Source of the DNA: CAYTGM01 sp964437365
Lineage (GTDB): Bacteria; Sumerlaeota; Sumerlaeia; SLMS01
Assembly (NCBI GenBank): GCA_964437365.1
Contig: CAYTGM010000006.1
Span: forward strand, 174,668-238,667
Direction: 5' to 3'
Length of the DNA stretch: 64,000 nt
Part shown: positions 17,948 through 26,310 of the stretch, in pieces
Position numbering within the stretch: position 1 is the first letter of the stretch
Layout of the letters: each line of letters opens with the position of its first letter
Translations under genes and position numbers: made by a program
Notes under the pieces: model-generated
Told to the model about the DNA's origin: nothing
Seen by the model: only the letters and a program-made list of their open reading frames with translations
Database searches by the model: none

Positions 17948-18514
17948 ATGAAAATCGACGTTGTACCTGCTGACCAGAATTGGAGCCAGAAATTTATAGA
18001 GGAAGAAACACAACTTAGAGGGGAATTAGGAGCTCTCTGCCACGACCTGCAACATATCGGGAGCACCTCTGTTCCTGGCCTTGCTGCCAAGCCTGTTCTT
18101 GATATACAAGTTGCTGTAGAGTCTCTTCAAGAATTCGATTCTTCCGACGCGGATAAGAAGCTGCAATCGATCGATTATGACCATTTGAAACAGTACCAGG
18201 AACGAGTTCCTTTCCGCCGTCTCTTTCAGCGCAAGGAGAGTAAGAAAGGCCTCGACGTAAATCTTCATATCGTCGAAGCAGGCCATCCCTGGTGGCATAG
18301 ACACATTTACTTTCGAGATTATCTTCGATCAAATGAAGATGCGCGAAAGGCCTATCAAGAGCTGAAACTCTCGCTGAAAAATCAGGAGTTCAAAGACGTG
18401 AACCACTACAACGAGGCTAAGGAACAGCTCATCTGGAAACTGGAAGAGGAAGCGCTTGCTTTCTTTCGATTGTCACGAGAAGAATGTTCAAGAATCCTTA
18501 GCTCTCGGGTTTAA
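17948..18514 (+). CDS. GrpB/UPF0157 family protein (nucleotidyltransferase fold)
   Basis: The 188-residue protein has the family signature HIGSTSVPGLAAKPVLDIQV near residues 35-55, which forms the GS-x-D nucleotidyltransferase-like core. It also has HPWWHRHIYFRDYLRSN in the middle. The molecular function of GrpB proteins is not firmly established; some act in coenzyme A metabolism as fused DPCK domains. The start at ATG 17948 follows the Asp-box gene by 26 bases on the same strand, and it may be co-transcribed. Confidence 0.92.
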   Translation: MKIDVVPADQNWSQKFIEEETQLRGELGALCHDLQHIGSTSVPGLAAKPVLDIQVAVESLQEFDSSDADKKLQSIDYDHLKQYQERVPFRRLFQRKESKKGLDVNLHIVEAGHPWWHRHIYFRDYLRSNEDARKAYQELKLSLKNQEFKDVNHYNEAKEQLIWKLEEEALAFFRLSREECSRILSSRV

Positions 18515-18554
18515 GGGATCTGACAGTTTCTATCATTTACCTGGAGCAAGATAA

Positions 18555-19277
18555 TTGTCTTCGTCACTTTCCGATTCACACACACTTGACGTCGATGGCT
18601 TCGTTCTTCTCCAAGGTGCTGTTTCAACGTCATTATTGATAGATCTTCAGAAACGCTGCGCATTGATACTTGAGAAAGACTGTAAGCGACCAGGCGTCAG
18701 AAACCTGCTGGGAGAAGACGAGTATCTCACAGAGGTATCTCGGAACTCTCCGATCATGGGAAGAGTAAGAGATATCTTAGGAGAAGGAGCGTTTCCTGTT
18801 CGTATCATCCTCTTCAACAAGACTTCAGAGACAAACTGGGGTGTTCCCTGGCATCAGGACCTCAATATCGCCGTAATGGGTAAAGAGAATCCCGATGGAT
18901 ATACGTCCCGCACGATCAAGCAGGGGATTCCCCATATCGTCCCTCCCGCCAGAGTTCTCAAGAGCATGATGACTGCAAGACTACATCTCGATGACTGCAC
19001 TGCTGATAATGGAGCACTAGTAGTAGCACCAGGTACTCACCACGGTGGAATCATCAAACAGTCCTCCGTCGACATTGATGTGCTCAATAGAAAGTGCTAT
19101 AACTGTGAAGCGAATGCTGGTGACCTCCTTTTGATGAGACCTCTTCTTTTTCACCGTTCTGAGAAATCTCTAGTCGATGCACCAAGACGTGTCCTGCATA
19201 TTGAGTACGCTTCTTGTGATCTGGATGGAGATTTAGATTGGTACTTTGCATCTAGTGGGAAGAAAGAAGGCTGTTAG
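18555..19277 (+). CDS. Phytanoyl-CoA dioxygenase (PhyH) family protein
   Basis: This 240-residue Fe(II)/2-oxoglutarate-dependent oxygenase has a double-stranded beta-helix fold. The iron-binding HxD is visible as WHQDLN (about His99 and Asp101), and the distal histidine as LLFHRSEK (about His200). PRRVLHIEY (about residue 211) supplies the 2-oxoglutarate-binding arginine. NGALVVAPGTHHGG is typical of the family. The start is TTG with GGAG about 8 bases upstream. The substrate is unknown; small-molecule hydroxylation is expected. Confidence 0.9.
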   Translation: MSSSLSDSHTLDVDGFVLLQGAVSTSLLIDLQKRCALILEKDCKRPGVRNLLGEDEYLTEVSRNSPIMGRVRDILGEGAFPVRIILFNKTSETNWGVPWHQDLNIAVMGKENPDGYTSRTIKQGIPHIVPPARVLKSMMTARLHLDDCTADNGALVVAPGTHHGGIIKQSSVDIDVLNRKCYNCEANAGDLLLMRPLLFHRSEKSLVDAPRRVLHIEYASCDLDGDLDWYFASSGKKEGC

Positions 19278-19304
19278 AAGAGAACGCCATGATAGAATAT
19301 TTAG

Positions 19305-19823
19305 ATGGCTCGTAATAAACCCACCCTCTACATTCTCGGCGGACTTCCTGCCACGGGAAAGTCTACGATCGCGAAAGCACTATCCCGTCAAACAGGAGCT
19401 GCGTGGATTCGTATAGATACCATCGAACAGAGACTCCTCCGATTTCGACCTGCGGAGTACGAAATCGGCGGAGAGGGTTACGAGATTGCATACGATCTCG
19501 CAGCGGATAACTTAAGAAACGGACTAAGCGTCATCGCAGATTCTGTGAACCCAATCGAATTAACACGAGCCGCATGGAGGGATGTTGCTGATAAATGTCA
19601 TTCCTCCTATTTTGAGATAGAGCTCTATTGCTCGAATGCCGAAGAACACCGAAGGCGAGCAGAATCAAGAGTCGCAGATATACCGGGGCATATTTTGCCA
19701 ACGTGGGAAGAGATTGTGCAGAGAGAATACCATCCTTGGGAGAATATACACCTCCGACTGGATACATACAAATTGAGTGTTGACCAAATAGTCAGAAGTG
19801 TTTCCGGTCTTGGCGAGAAATGA
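19305..19823 (+). CDS. P-loop small-molecule kinase (AAA_33 type)
   Basis: The 172-residue protein begins with a strand and Walker A motif GGLPATGKST at about residues 12-21. A nucleotide-kinase-like fold follows, including RIDTIEQRLLR and the DSVNPIELTRAAWRDVA region. The lid residues (EEHRRRAESR) contain arginines suited to phosphate transfer. Such proteins phosphorylate small molecules such as antibiotics, gluconate or chloramphenicol; the substrate here is unknown. It is the fifth gene in a row of co-oriented small genes. Confidence 0.85.
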   Translation: MARNKPTLYILGGLPATGKSTIAKALSRQTGAAWIRIDTIEQRLLRFRPAEYEIGGEGYEIAYDLAADNLRNGLSVIADSVNPIELTRAAWRDVADKCHSSYFEIELYCSNAEEHRRRAESRVADIPGHILPTWEEIVQREYHPWENIHLRLDTYKLSVDQIVRSVSGLGEK

Positions 19824-19860
19824 CAAACAAGTAGATGTGCACTATACGTGAAAGGTCCAG

Positions 19861-20586
19861 ATGATGAACGTCCTACTTCTAGGTGCTACCGGTGCCACAG
19901 GAAAGTTACTCCTCCGCATCCTGCTTAAGGGGGGACATCATGTGATGGCACCTGTCAGGTCGCCTGAAAAGGTTCCCGAAGACCTCTCTTCTCATACAAA
20001 CCTCACCCTTTTGACTGGTACAGTTTTGGACATGAGCAAGAGGGAACTTGTAACCCTGTTGAAGGATTGTGATGGAGTCGCTTCATGCCTGGGACACAAT
20101 ATAAGCTTTCGTGGAATCTTTGGAAAGCCTCGTCGACTCGTCCGTGATTCTATACGCAAAGTAACGTCATGCATCGATGCCGCAAACCATTCCAGGCCTG
20201 TTCGGGTCATCCTTATGAACACGGCAGGAAATATAGACAAGGCTGGTGGTGAGACAGTTTCCCTGGCAGAAACACTCGTTGTATCCGTCATAAGAGCACT
20301 CATCCCTCCTCATGCTGATAACGAAGATGCGGCAAGATTTCTCTCACAAGGACTTGCAAAAAAAGAGAAGAAGATCGAATGGGTTGTTGTCAGACCAGAC
20401 GGATTGATTGAAGAGGAGAACACAAGTGAATACGATATTTATCCATCTCCCATCAGAAGTGCGATCTTTAATGCAGGAAAGACGAGTCGTATCAATGTTG
20501 CTGACTTCATGCATCGCTTGCTCAGCCAAGAAAATCTCTGGGAGGAGTGGAAAGGGCGCATGCCTGTTATTTACAATTCAGAATAA
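19861..20586 (+). CDS. NAD(P)-binding Rossmann protein (NmrA/BVR-B-like)
   Basis: This 241-residue atypical SDR has the nucleotide-binding motif GATGATGKLL at residues 8-17 and the core LMNTAGNIDKAG in place of the canonical YxxxK active site. It resembles BVR-B/flavin-reductase-like or NmrA-like proteins that bind NADP(H) and act as reductases or redox sensors. It ends in a standard C-terminal helix. Nearby genes do not define a pathway. The start at ATG 19861 or 19864 makes little difference. Confidence 0.85.
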   Translation: MMNVLLLGATGATGKLLLRILLKGGHHVMAPVRSPEKVPEDLSSHTNLTLLTGTVLDMSKRELVTLLKDCDGVASCLGHNISFRGIFGKPRRLVRDSIRKVTSCIDAANHSRPVRVILMNTAGNIDKAGGETVSLAETLVVSVIRALIPPHADNEDAARFLSQGLAKKEKKIEWVVVRPDGLIEEENTSEYDIYPSPIRSAIFNAGKTSRINVADFMHRLLSQENLWEEWKGRMPVIYNSE

Positions 20587-20741
20587 ACCTGCACCCTTGA
20601 TAGAAAGGGCAGCATCCCTCTGAATATTGACATCATTCTTCTTGTTGGTTGCACATCGTTTCTAATTATTGAGAAATAGACTGGTGTCTTTCCGTTCAAT
20701 TCCATTCAGTAAGAAATCGATCAAAACCCCAGGATTAAAGG

Positions 20742-21269
20742 ATGAGCAAGGTACATAAATTCGAAGGTTCAGTGACACGTGTTTCATTCGGAAAACTGAC
20801 CTTCACAGTTATTTTCCTCCCTGATGAAATATACAAGAAACTGAAGCACAACCAGAAGGGTCGTATCCGTGCCGAGGTTACCATTAAAGGTGTCAGTCAC
20901 CACTGTGGAATCCAGCCCGCCGGGGAAGACCGCTACTTTATCATGCTTTCGAAGAAGCTGCTGAAAGAGATGCGACTGAAAGTAGGAGATGAGATCGATG
21001 TACAGATCGCTCGCACCGACCCTGACAGGGTTGATCTTCCTGAGGAGCTGGAACAGGCTTTAAAGAAAGACAAGGGGCTCAAGAAATCATGGGAGAAGCT
21101 GACTCCGGGAAGACGCCGAAGCTATGTTCACATGATCTCGACCGCGAAATTAAAGGAAACGCGCTTAAAGAGAATTCGTTCCATCTTTGAAAGTCTCGAG
21201 GGAGACGGACTGGATATAGACGATCTGCGCGAATGGCACAGGAAAAGACAGAAGAAATCCTCGTCATGA
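20742..21269 (+). CDS. DUF1905/YdeI (OmdA) domain protein
   Basis: The 175-residue protein has two domains. The N-terminal DUF1905 domain covers about residues 1-95 (FEGSVTRVSFGKLTFTVIFL, with a swapped-hairpin-like KVGDEIDVQI). The C-terminal YdeI/OmpD-associated helix pair covers about residues 105-175, with the signature RRRSYVHMISTAKLKETRLK. Function is not established; homologues occur in stress-linked and resistance-linked contexts. It is preceded by 155 bases of non-coding DNA and is probably transcribed alone. Confidence 0.88.
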   Translation: MSKVHKFEGSVTRVSFGKLTFTVIFLPDEIYKKLKHNQKGRIRAEVTIKGVSHHCGIQPAGEDRYFIMLSKKLLKEMRLKVGDEIDVQIARTDPDRVDLPEELEQALKKDKGLKKSWEKLTPGRRRSYVHMISTAKLKETRLKRIRSIFESLEGDGLDIDDLREWHRKRQKKSSS

Positions 21270-21444
21270 ACGGAATGAGAGAGCGTTCTTTAATTATTCT
21301 TCAAGACCTTGGTTCTTTACTGTCGGGCAGATGAAACAACTGCCGACAAGGAGAACGACAATGTCCAACGACAACAAGGAAATACATAGATGATGGGATA
21401 GATTTCCTGCTTCATCTATTACGATGTAACTTGTTTCAAATTGC

Positions 21445-21632
21445 CAACTGCGGCAGCAGTTGAATTGCCAAGCCCCGGGTTGCCGACGCAGGAGGCTTCC
21501 CGGGGCTCGAGTATGACATAAATAGAACCGCGGCAGCGGTTCGTTAACCGATCAGAAAAACGAACTGCTACCGCAGTTCCCAACTGTGACTCTCCCCACC
21601 CCGGGTAGACTCCTGGCGTCATCAACCCGGGG
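21445..21632. repeat. Cluster of five hairpins forming a composite inverted repeat
   Basis: Hairpin A is CAACTGC-GGCA-GCAGTTG (21445-21462). Hairpin B is AGCCCCGGG/CCCGGGGCT (21471-21507). Hairpin C is GAACCGC-GGCA-GCGGTTC (21525-21542). Hairpin D is GAACTGC-TACC-GCAGTTC (21562-21579). Hairpin B' is CCCCGGGT/ACCCGGGG (21599-21632). B' is an imperfect reverse-complement copy of B including its loop, so the set is itself symmetric. A, C and D are variants of one 18-base hairpin. The layout resembles REP/BIME-type extragenic elements. Confidence 0.75.
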
Positions 21633-21810
21633 CTTGGTAAGCAAACCACTCCCGTGATTTCAAACGAGTTCTGGAACAGGTTTACTCATTCTTAATACTT
21701 CATCCCTCTTACTTCCGCTTTCATACTTGTAATCCCACCTGAAAACTGTACTTCCTACGAGCGAAGGTACCCTCCGAGAGTCAAAATATGCGAGGGCAAG
21801 ACACAAGACT

Positions 21811-21873
21811 TCATCCTTCAGACCTCATCCTTCATCCTTTTTATTCCTCCTTCATCCTTCTGCACTCATCCTT
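21811..21873 (+). repeat. Irregular TCATCCTT direct repeats
   Basis: Five copies of TCATCCTT occur at 21811, 21825, 21832, 21852 and 21866, with spacing of 7 to 20 bases in a pyrimidine-rich tract. The spacing is irregular, so this is not a simple microsatellite. Confidence 0.6.
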
Positions 21874-21893
21874 GCCCATACATGCTACCAGTA

Positions 21894-21966
21894 TCGATGC
21901 ATGTTCGATGCATGATCGAACCATTGCAATGGATCGAAAGTCCTTCCATGGAGGGTCGAAAGTTCT
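21894..21966. promoter_or_regulatory. Phased palindrome array upstream of APC-USP gene
   Basis: Short palindromes follow one another with CGA-containing spacers: CGATGCATG twice, the perfect CCATTGCAATGG (21921-21932), and an imperfect CCTTCCATGGAGG (21942-21954). The recurring spacer is ATCGAA or GTCGAAAG. The array ends about 90 bases before the transporter start. It could be an operator set or an intergenic repeat; the sequence alone does not decide. Confidence 0.35.
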
Positions 21967-22056
21967 CCGATCCCCACTTATTGTGCCAAATATTTGCCAG
22001 GATAATGCTCGGACCATTGATCTTATTTGACCCAGTGAAATGAGCTGGGGAGATTC

Positions 22057-24300
22057 ATGATGCTGGAAGGCTCCGAGAACACTCGAAAAGGTAAGCCTGA
22101 TTCCTTGGCTGCTCATGAACGACATATAGGTTTGTTTTCTGCCACGGGCATCGGCGTCGGAGCAATCGTCGGCGGAGGTATTCTCGCCCTTTCGGGAACC
22201 GCGTTCGCTGCAACCGGCCCGTCCGCCATCGTCGCTTTTCTTATTAATGGTCTCATCGCTTTCATAACGGTCCTCAGCTTCGCCGAGCTCTCCACCGCCT
22301 TTCCTCAATCAGGTGGAACCTATCTCTTCGCGAAACGTGTTCTTTCCGTTGGCGCAGCATTTAACGTAGGCTGGATTGTCTGGTTTGCGTCAATCGTTGC
22401 AGCCGGACTTTATGCACTCGGTTTTTCCTCTTTCCTTCTGGGTTCGCTGGGAGCGCTGTGGTTGCCGGCCCAGGAATGGGCAGCACAAGGAGTCATCCAA
22501 TCTGCAGTGGCAATCGGAACAGTTCTTCTTTCTGGTCTATACCTCTGTCGTTTTAATTCAGCGGGAGGAGACTGGATTAATATCCTTAAGGTTCTCGTCT
22601 TTACTATCCTTATACTGGGTGGTTTTGTCATCTGGGCAAAAGACCGTCCCCCTCTGACCACGCAGTTCACGCCGTTCATGCCATTCGGAGGTCTCGGGCT
22701 TGTTCAGGCGATGGGGTTTACCTTTATCGCCATGCAGGGGTTCGACCTGATCGCTGCAGTCGCTGGCGAGGTGAAAGAACCAAGGCGCGTCTTGCCGCGT
22801 GCCATGGCGTATTCTCTGGGCATTGCCCTCCTGGTGTATATACCCTTACTCCTTGTTGTGATCGCTGTTGGGGTTCCATCGGGAATGAGCATCAGTGAAA
22901 TCGCACAGGCGAATCCAGATACGGTAATCGCGATTGCGGCGGGAGAGTACCTGGGTCAGGCGGGGTTCTGGCTCGTGATGGCTTCTGGGGTTTTGTCGAT
23001 GCTGTCGGCCATGCTCGCAAATCTCTTCGCTGCATCGAGAATCGGTCAGTCGATGGCGCAGGACAGAACGCTTCCCTGGTTCATGGAACGTGTCTCCAAA
23101 AGATATGGCACACCCTTTCTGGCAGTTCTAGTCACGACGGTATTAGTCGCTCTGGTGCTGGTGTTCGTGCCCGACGTCTCGAGCGCAGGCGCTGCTTCCT
23201 CACTTATCTTTCTCGTCAGCTTTGGACTGACGCATTTCATCTGCTACCTGGCACGACGTCGGCGTCCTAACCATGATGGCTTTCGCATCCCTCTCTTTCC
23301 TTATCTCCCTTTGCTGGGCCTGACACTATGCTTCGCGCTTGCCGTTTTCCAGGGATTCAATGTTCCCTCGGCCGGACTCATCGCCGGCGCCTGGCTTGTT
23401 GGAGGATTCTTTGTCTATACTTATGTTTTAGGGGATCGCGCCAGAATTCTTGACGCCTCGTCGGAAACATCTGACCCCGAGCTTCTCGAATTACGAGGAA
23501 GAAGCCCCTTAGCGCTGGTTCCTATCGGGAATCCGGCGAGTGCCAAGACTCTGGCACTCCTTGCATCCTGTCTATCGCCTGCAGCGGGTCGGGTTCTCTT
23601 GCTGAACATCGTCAGGCCTCCGACAACGACAATGTCTCTCGGGGGTCTCCCCGACCTGGGTCAGATTCTCGAGCGTTCTCTCATGGCATCGGTGAATTCA
23701 ACAGTACCGGTAGAGTGCCTTGCTACATTTTCTTCAGAGCCACTGAAGGAAATTGAACGGGTAGCCAAAGCGCACCAATGCGCCCTGACACTGATGGGGA
23801 TGTGGGATGTATCGGATGATGCCACACATCAACGGCTGGAAAAGCTGCTTGAGAGCCTGCCTGGAAATGTAGCCGTTTTGAGGTCCCCACCAAACTGGGA
23901 ACCATTGAGTGCCAGACATATACTTGTACCCCTGGGTGGCCGTGGTGTACATAACGCTTTACGTGCTCGACTGCTGACTGCTCTTGCACAGAGAATTCCT
24001 GACACCGTTCGAGTGACCTATCTGATTGTTGTTCCGGAATCAGCGAGCGAGAAAGAGCGTAAGAACCTGCAAAGAACCTGGCGCCGACTGATCACCGATG
24101 AATCACGGGCTGAATCAAGCATCGAGATTCAATCTGGAAATGATCCTGCCGCTGTGATCCCAAAGGCGGCCAGTGATGCCGACCTGGTTATTCTTGGCCT
24201 TGGGCGACGTGGTGGAGACCAACCGATCTTTGGTCGATTGATCAACGAGGTCCTTATAAAGACGGAGACTCCCGTTCTCGTCATCGGGCAGAATGAATAA
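22057..24300 (+). CDS. APC-family amino-acid permease with two C-terminal UspA domains
   Basis: The 747-residue protein is a fusion. Residues 1 to about 460 form a 12-helix APC-superfamily transporter whose helix 1 carries GIGVGAIVGGGILALSGTAF, the substrate/cation-binding break. Two universal-stress-protein domains follow, at about 486-610 and 620-747. The second ends in the nucleotide-binding pattern GLGRRGG...ETPVLVIG. Such fusions are known in bacteria and archaea and probably gate transport by ATP or AMP binding. Amino acids or polyamines are likely substrates. The ribosome site GGGGAG lies just upstream. Decayed fragments of a related sequence lie downstream. Confidence 0.92.
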   Translation: MMLEGSENTRKGKPDSLAAHERHIGLFSATGIGVGAIVGGGILALSGTAFAATGPSAIVAFLINGLIAFITVLSFAELSTAFPQSGGTYLFAKRVLSVGAAFNVGWIVWFASIVAAGLYALGFSSFLLGSLGALWLPAQEWAAQGVIQSAVAIGTVLLSGLYLCRFNSAGGDWINILKVLVFTILILGGFVIWAKDRPPLTTQFTPFMPFGGLGLVQAMGFTFIAMQGFDLIAAVAGEVKEPRRVLPRAMAYSLGIALLVYIPLLLVVIAVGVPSGMSISEIAQANPDTVIAIAAGEYLGQAGFWLVMASGVLSMLSAMLANLFAASRIGQSMAQDRTLPWFMERVSKRYGTPFLAVLVTTVLVALVLVFVPDVSSAGAASSLIFLVSFGLTHFICYLARRRRPNHDGFRIPLFPYLPLLGLTLCFALAVFQGFNVPSAGLIAGAWLVGGFFVYTYVLGDRARILDASSETSDPELLELRGRSPLALVPIGNPASAKTLALLASCLSPAAGRVLLLNIVRPPTTTMSLGGLPDLGQILERSLMASVNSTVPVECLATFSSEPLKEIERVAKAHQCALTLMGMWDVSDDATHQRLEKLLESLPGNVAVLRSPPNWEPLSARHILVPLGGRGVHNALRARLLTALAQRIPDTVRVTYLIVVPESASEKERKNLQRTWRRLITDESRAESSIEIQSGNDPAAVIPKAASDADLVILGLGRRGGDQPIFGRLINEVLIKTETPVLVIGQNE

Positions 24301-24419
24301 GATTGCGCAACAGAAGACAGTACCGCAGCCATTATAGACGAGCAAGTAGTAAGACCCAGACCGGAGATTTGGCGTCGTCATCTATGCAGACCGCTTGTTA
24401 TCATCAGGAGTACACCTAA

Positions 24420-24788
24420 ATGGATTCACAAAAAAAACCTCCGCCCCTTCCTGAAGAAAAGGTTTCTATGGCATTCGTTATTGGATGGGCTCTGTTCTGG
24501 GTAGCATGGTGGGTTCCAGGCATTATACCCTGCATGGGCCTTTCTGGCGGGATCTTCGCCTAGTTGGCCATGCCCGATGCATTTGAGAATGCTGGGGAGG
24601 GCGCCTGGGGAGCCTTTCTAATCTTTAGTGTCCTTGTTCCTTCCTGGGGTTTTTTTGTACTTATTTTACAATGTATACACACCAAAGTTCTTCTAAAGAA
24701 AGGAAAACGAGTAGACTACGTTTGGATAAACTTTCTCCACTTTGCGTTAACGCTGCTAGGCCCCATTCTACTGTTTCGGATTTTCTAG
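24420..24788 (+). pseudogene. Small membrane protein gene interrupted by in-frame TAG
   Basis: One reading frame runs from ATG 24420 to TAG 24561-24563, and the same frame continues without a break to 24788. The first part is MDSQKKPPPLPEEKVSMAFV plus a Trp-rich hydrophobic helix. The second part adds two further helices (LIFSVLVPSWGFFVLILQ and the C-terminal one). Joined, they give a plausible 122-residue, three-helix protein. The TAG therefore looks like a nonsense mutation, although two separate small membrane proteins (47 and 74 residues, the second from TTG 24564) cannot be excluded. No family is recognised. Confidence 0.5.
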
Positions 24789-25149
24789 AGTAAGCTTCAA
24801 AGAAGTTCAAACCCGAGATTCTTTTTGTTGGTTGGCAGGAGAGAAAGCAGGGAGTGCAGAAGCAATCCCGGTGAAGTCATTCCACATTTATCAGCGGGCT
24901 GAGGCTAGTTGCTGAACATCATTAGGCTTCCAACACTGACGGTGTCTTTGTGATGCTTGTCCCTGATGCATCCAGTGAGTTCTTTTTCGGCCATGAAGTT
25001 GAACAAGGTGGAGCAACAATCTCTGTCAACGGATCCGGCCTTCCTCTCGACACACACGTCTATACGATAGATCCATCAGAGCATGATTCGTGGTTTGCGT
25101 TATAAGGAATATTATTTTCGAATGACTGGTCCATTGAAGGGATTTTCAG
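24789..25149 (+). pseudogene. Decayed fragments, including a USP-domain remnant
   Basis: No intact gene lies in this 361-base stretch. Bases 24909-24950 align with 23599-23640 inside the UspA part of the upstream transporter (shared TTGCTGAACATC, AGGC, TCC, ACA, GAC), so a duplicate has decayed here. A short frame at 24953-25105 (50 codons, starting MLVPDASSEFFFGHEVEQGG and ending HDSWFAL) looks protein-like but matches nothing I know and is probably the 3' end of a lost gene. Confidence 0.45.
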
Positions 25150-25359
25150 ATGCCTTACATTAATCTCAAAATAACAGACGACGGTGTTTCAAAAGAGCAA
25201 AAGAAACAAATCGTGGAAGAGTTCACGAAGACACTCGTCAATGTGCTGGGGAAAAAGCCAGAACATATTCATATCGTTATAGACGAGATCGATATGGACA
25301 ACTGGGGCTATTCCGGCATGTTGACGTCTGATTGGATCAAAGAGAAAAGGGAAGAGTGA
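25150..25359 (+). CDS. 4-oxalocrotonate tautomerase family enzyme
   Basis: This 69-residue member of the tautomerase superfamily begins MPYINLKI, so Pro2 becomes the catalytic N-terminal base after Met removal. The family pattern of a beta strand, a long helix (KEQKKQIVEEFTKTLVNVLG) and a second strand (HIHIVIDEI) is complete. These small enzymes form hexamers or dimers and act on enol/keto substrates in aromatic degradation or dehalogenation; the substrate here is unknown. It stands alone on the plus strand. Confidence 0.93.
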   Translation: MPYINLKITDDGVSKEQKKQIVEEFTKTLVNVLGKKPEHIHIVIDEIDMDNWGYSGMLTSDWIKEKREE

Positions 25360-25401
25360 ATCATTTTGTGATATAATTGCTCCTCGTCGAGAGAGACACA
25401 T

Positions 25402-25923
25402 CTACTTCAAACTGATTTTCAGTCCCATCTCTTTCTTCATACAGAGGAGAGCTTCAGCGTTACCCTTTGCATCATCGACGGGGTGGTGCGTGTGTACCGT
25501 CTTCCTCAGATGCTTAAAGTTCTTAAACATATCCTTCTCCATTCCTTTGTATAGAGAACCGATATTTGTAGAACTGAAACCGAAAGGGTTCTCCCCCAAA
25601 AAGTGATGGAAGTACCAATTGATAAACTGCCAGTCAAAGCCGTTATTATCGCTGAAGAATAAAGGACGTGATTTGGACACGGTGTTAATCCAGGCCTTAA
25701 ACTCTTCCATGACGACTTTGGGTTCATTGAAACCCAATGTTTCTTCACGTGAGAATCCCGAAACGGCGAGTGCATCTTCTATATACGACTCACTGATCGG
25801 TTTCAATTGACCGTAAAAGGTCTTATCTAAGACATCATCAACGACGACAGCTCCGAAAGAGATCATCGAATAGTCTCCGGGGATGGGCCCATCGCTTTCT
25901 ACATCTACAACGATAACTGACAT
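25402..25923 (-). CDS. DEDDh-family 3'-5' exonuclease (RNase T/DnaQ-like)
   Basis: The protein has 173 residues from the ATG at 25923; the open frame extends to 26073, but the extra 50 residues look non-coding. The DEDDh residues are visible as VDVESDG (Asp7 and Glu9), the FDWQFINW region, and HHPVDDAKGNAEAL near the C-terminus. Such stand-alone exonucleases trim RNA or DNA 3' ends. An AGGAAAAGAG lies upstream of the chosen start. No partner gene is adjacent. Confidence 0.85.
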   Translation of the reverse strand: MSVIVVDVESDGPIPGDYSMISFGAVVVDDVLDKTFYGQLKPISESYIEDALAVSGFSREETLGFNEPKVVMEEFKAWINTVSKSRPLFFSDNNGFDWQFINWYFHHFLGENPFGFSSTNIGSLYKGMEKDMFKNFKHLRKTVHTHHPVDDAKGNAEALLCMKKEMGLKISLK

Positions 25924-26310
25924 GAACTTGCTCTTTTCCTGCTGAATACCTGCGACACATTTTATCGCTTGATGGAAGCCTTCAGGGCAAGGTCTGGACC
26001 AAAACTCACAATGCTGTACCGAGGTCTCAGGGGAAGACTCAACATAGTGGCACGATTGAAAGACATGGAGCACGCATAATTCAAGATAGCTCGGCGTGGA
26101 AATGGCTTCCTTTCACTATTGCCGAAAACGAAGGCGGCTTAAGCTGATTTCCCTCATTTTCAAAACGAGCAGTATCAGAAAAGCATCGACCGATATGACT
26201 CATCAGGGATACAGTTTTCAATGACAGTGCTCCGATTAGAACGGGTCATTGGCTAAGCAATCAGTGCGGCAATAAACAAGCAAGAAAGTATATAGACCAG
26301 GAGAATAATA
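25924..26310. other. Intergenic region upstream of alcohol dehydrogenase
   Basis: This 387-base divergent region lies between the exonuclease and alcohol dehydrogenase genes. Apart from the AGGAG ribosome site just before 26311 I see no clear promoter pair, repeat or structured RNA. Confidence 0.3.

Larger units (their letters stand above)
21270..22056. other. Hairpin- and repeat-rich intergenic region
   Basis: This 787-base gene-free region upstream of the APC-USP transporter holds three distinct structures, listed separately. They are a nested inverted-repeat cluster (21445-21632), a run of CATCCTT repeats (21811-21873) and a phased set of short palindromes (21894-21966). No reading frame within it looks coding. 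Confidence 0.7.

Noticed and set aside
21811..21873. CRISPR array in the CATCCTT tract
   Set aside because: The units are 8 bases, irregularly spaced and without spacers of constant length; no cas genes are present.
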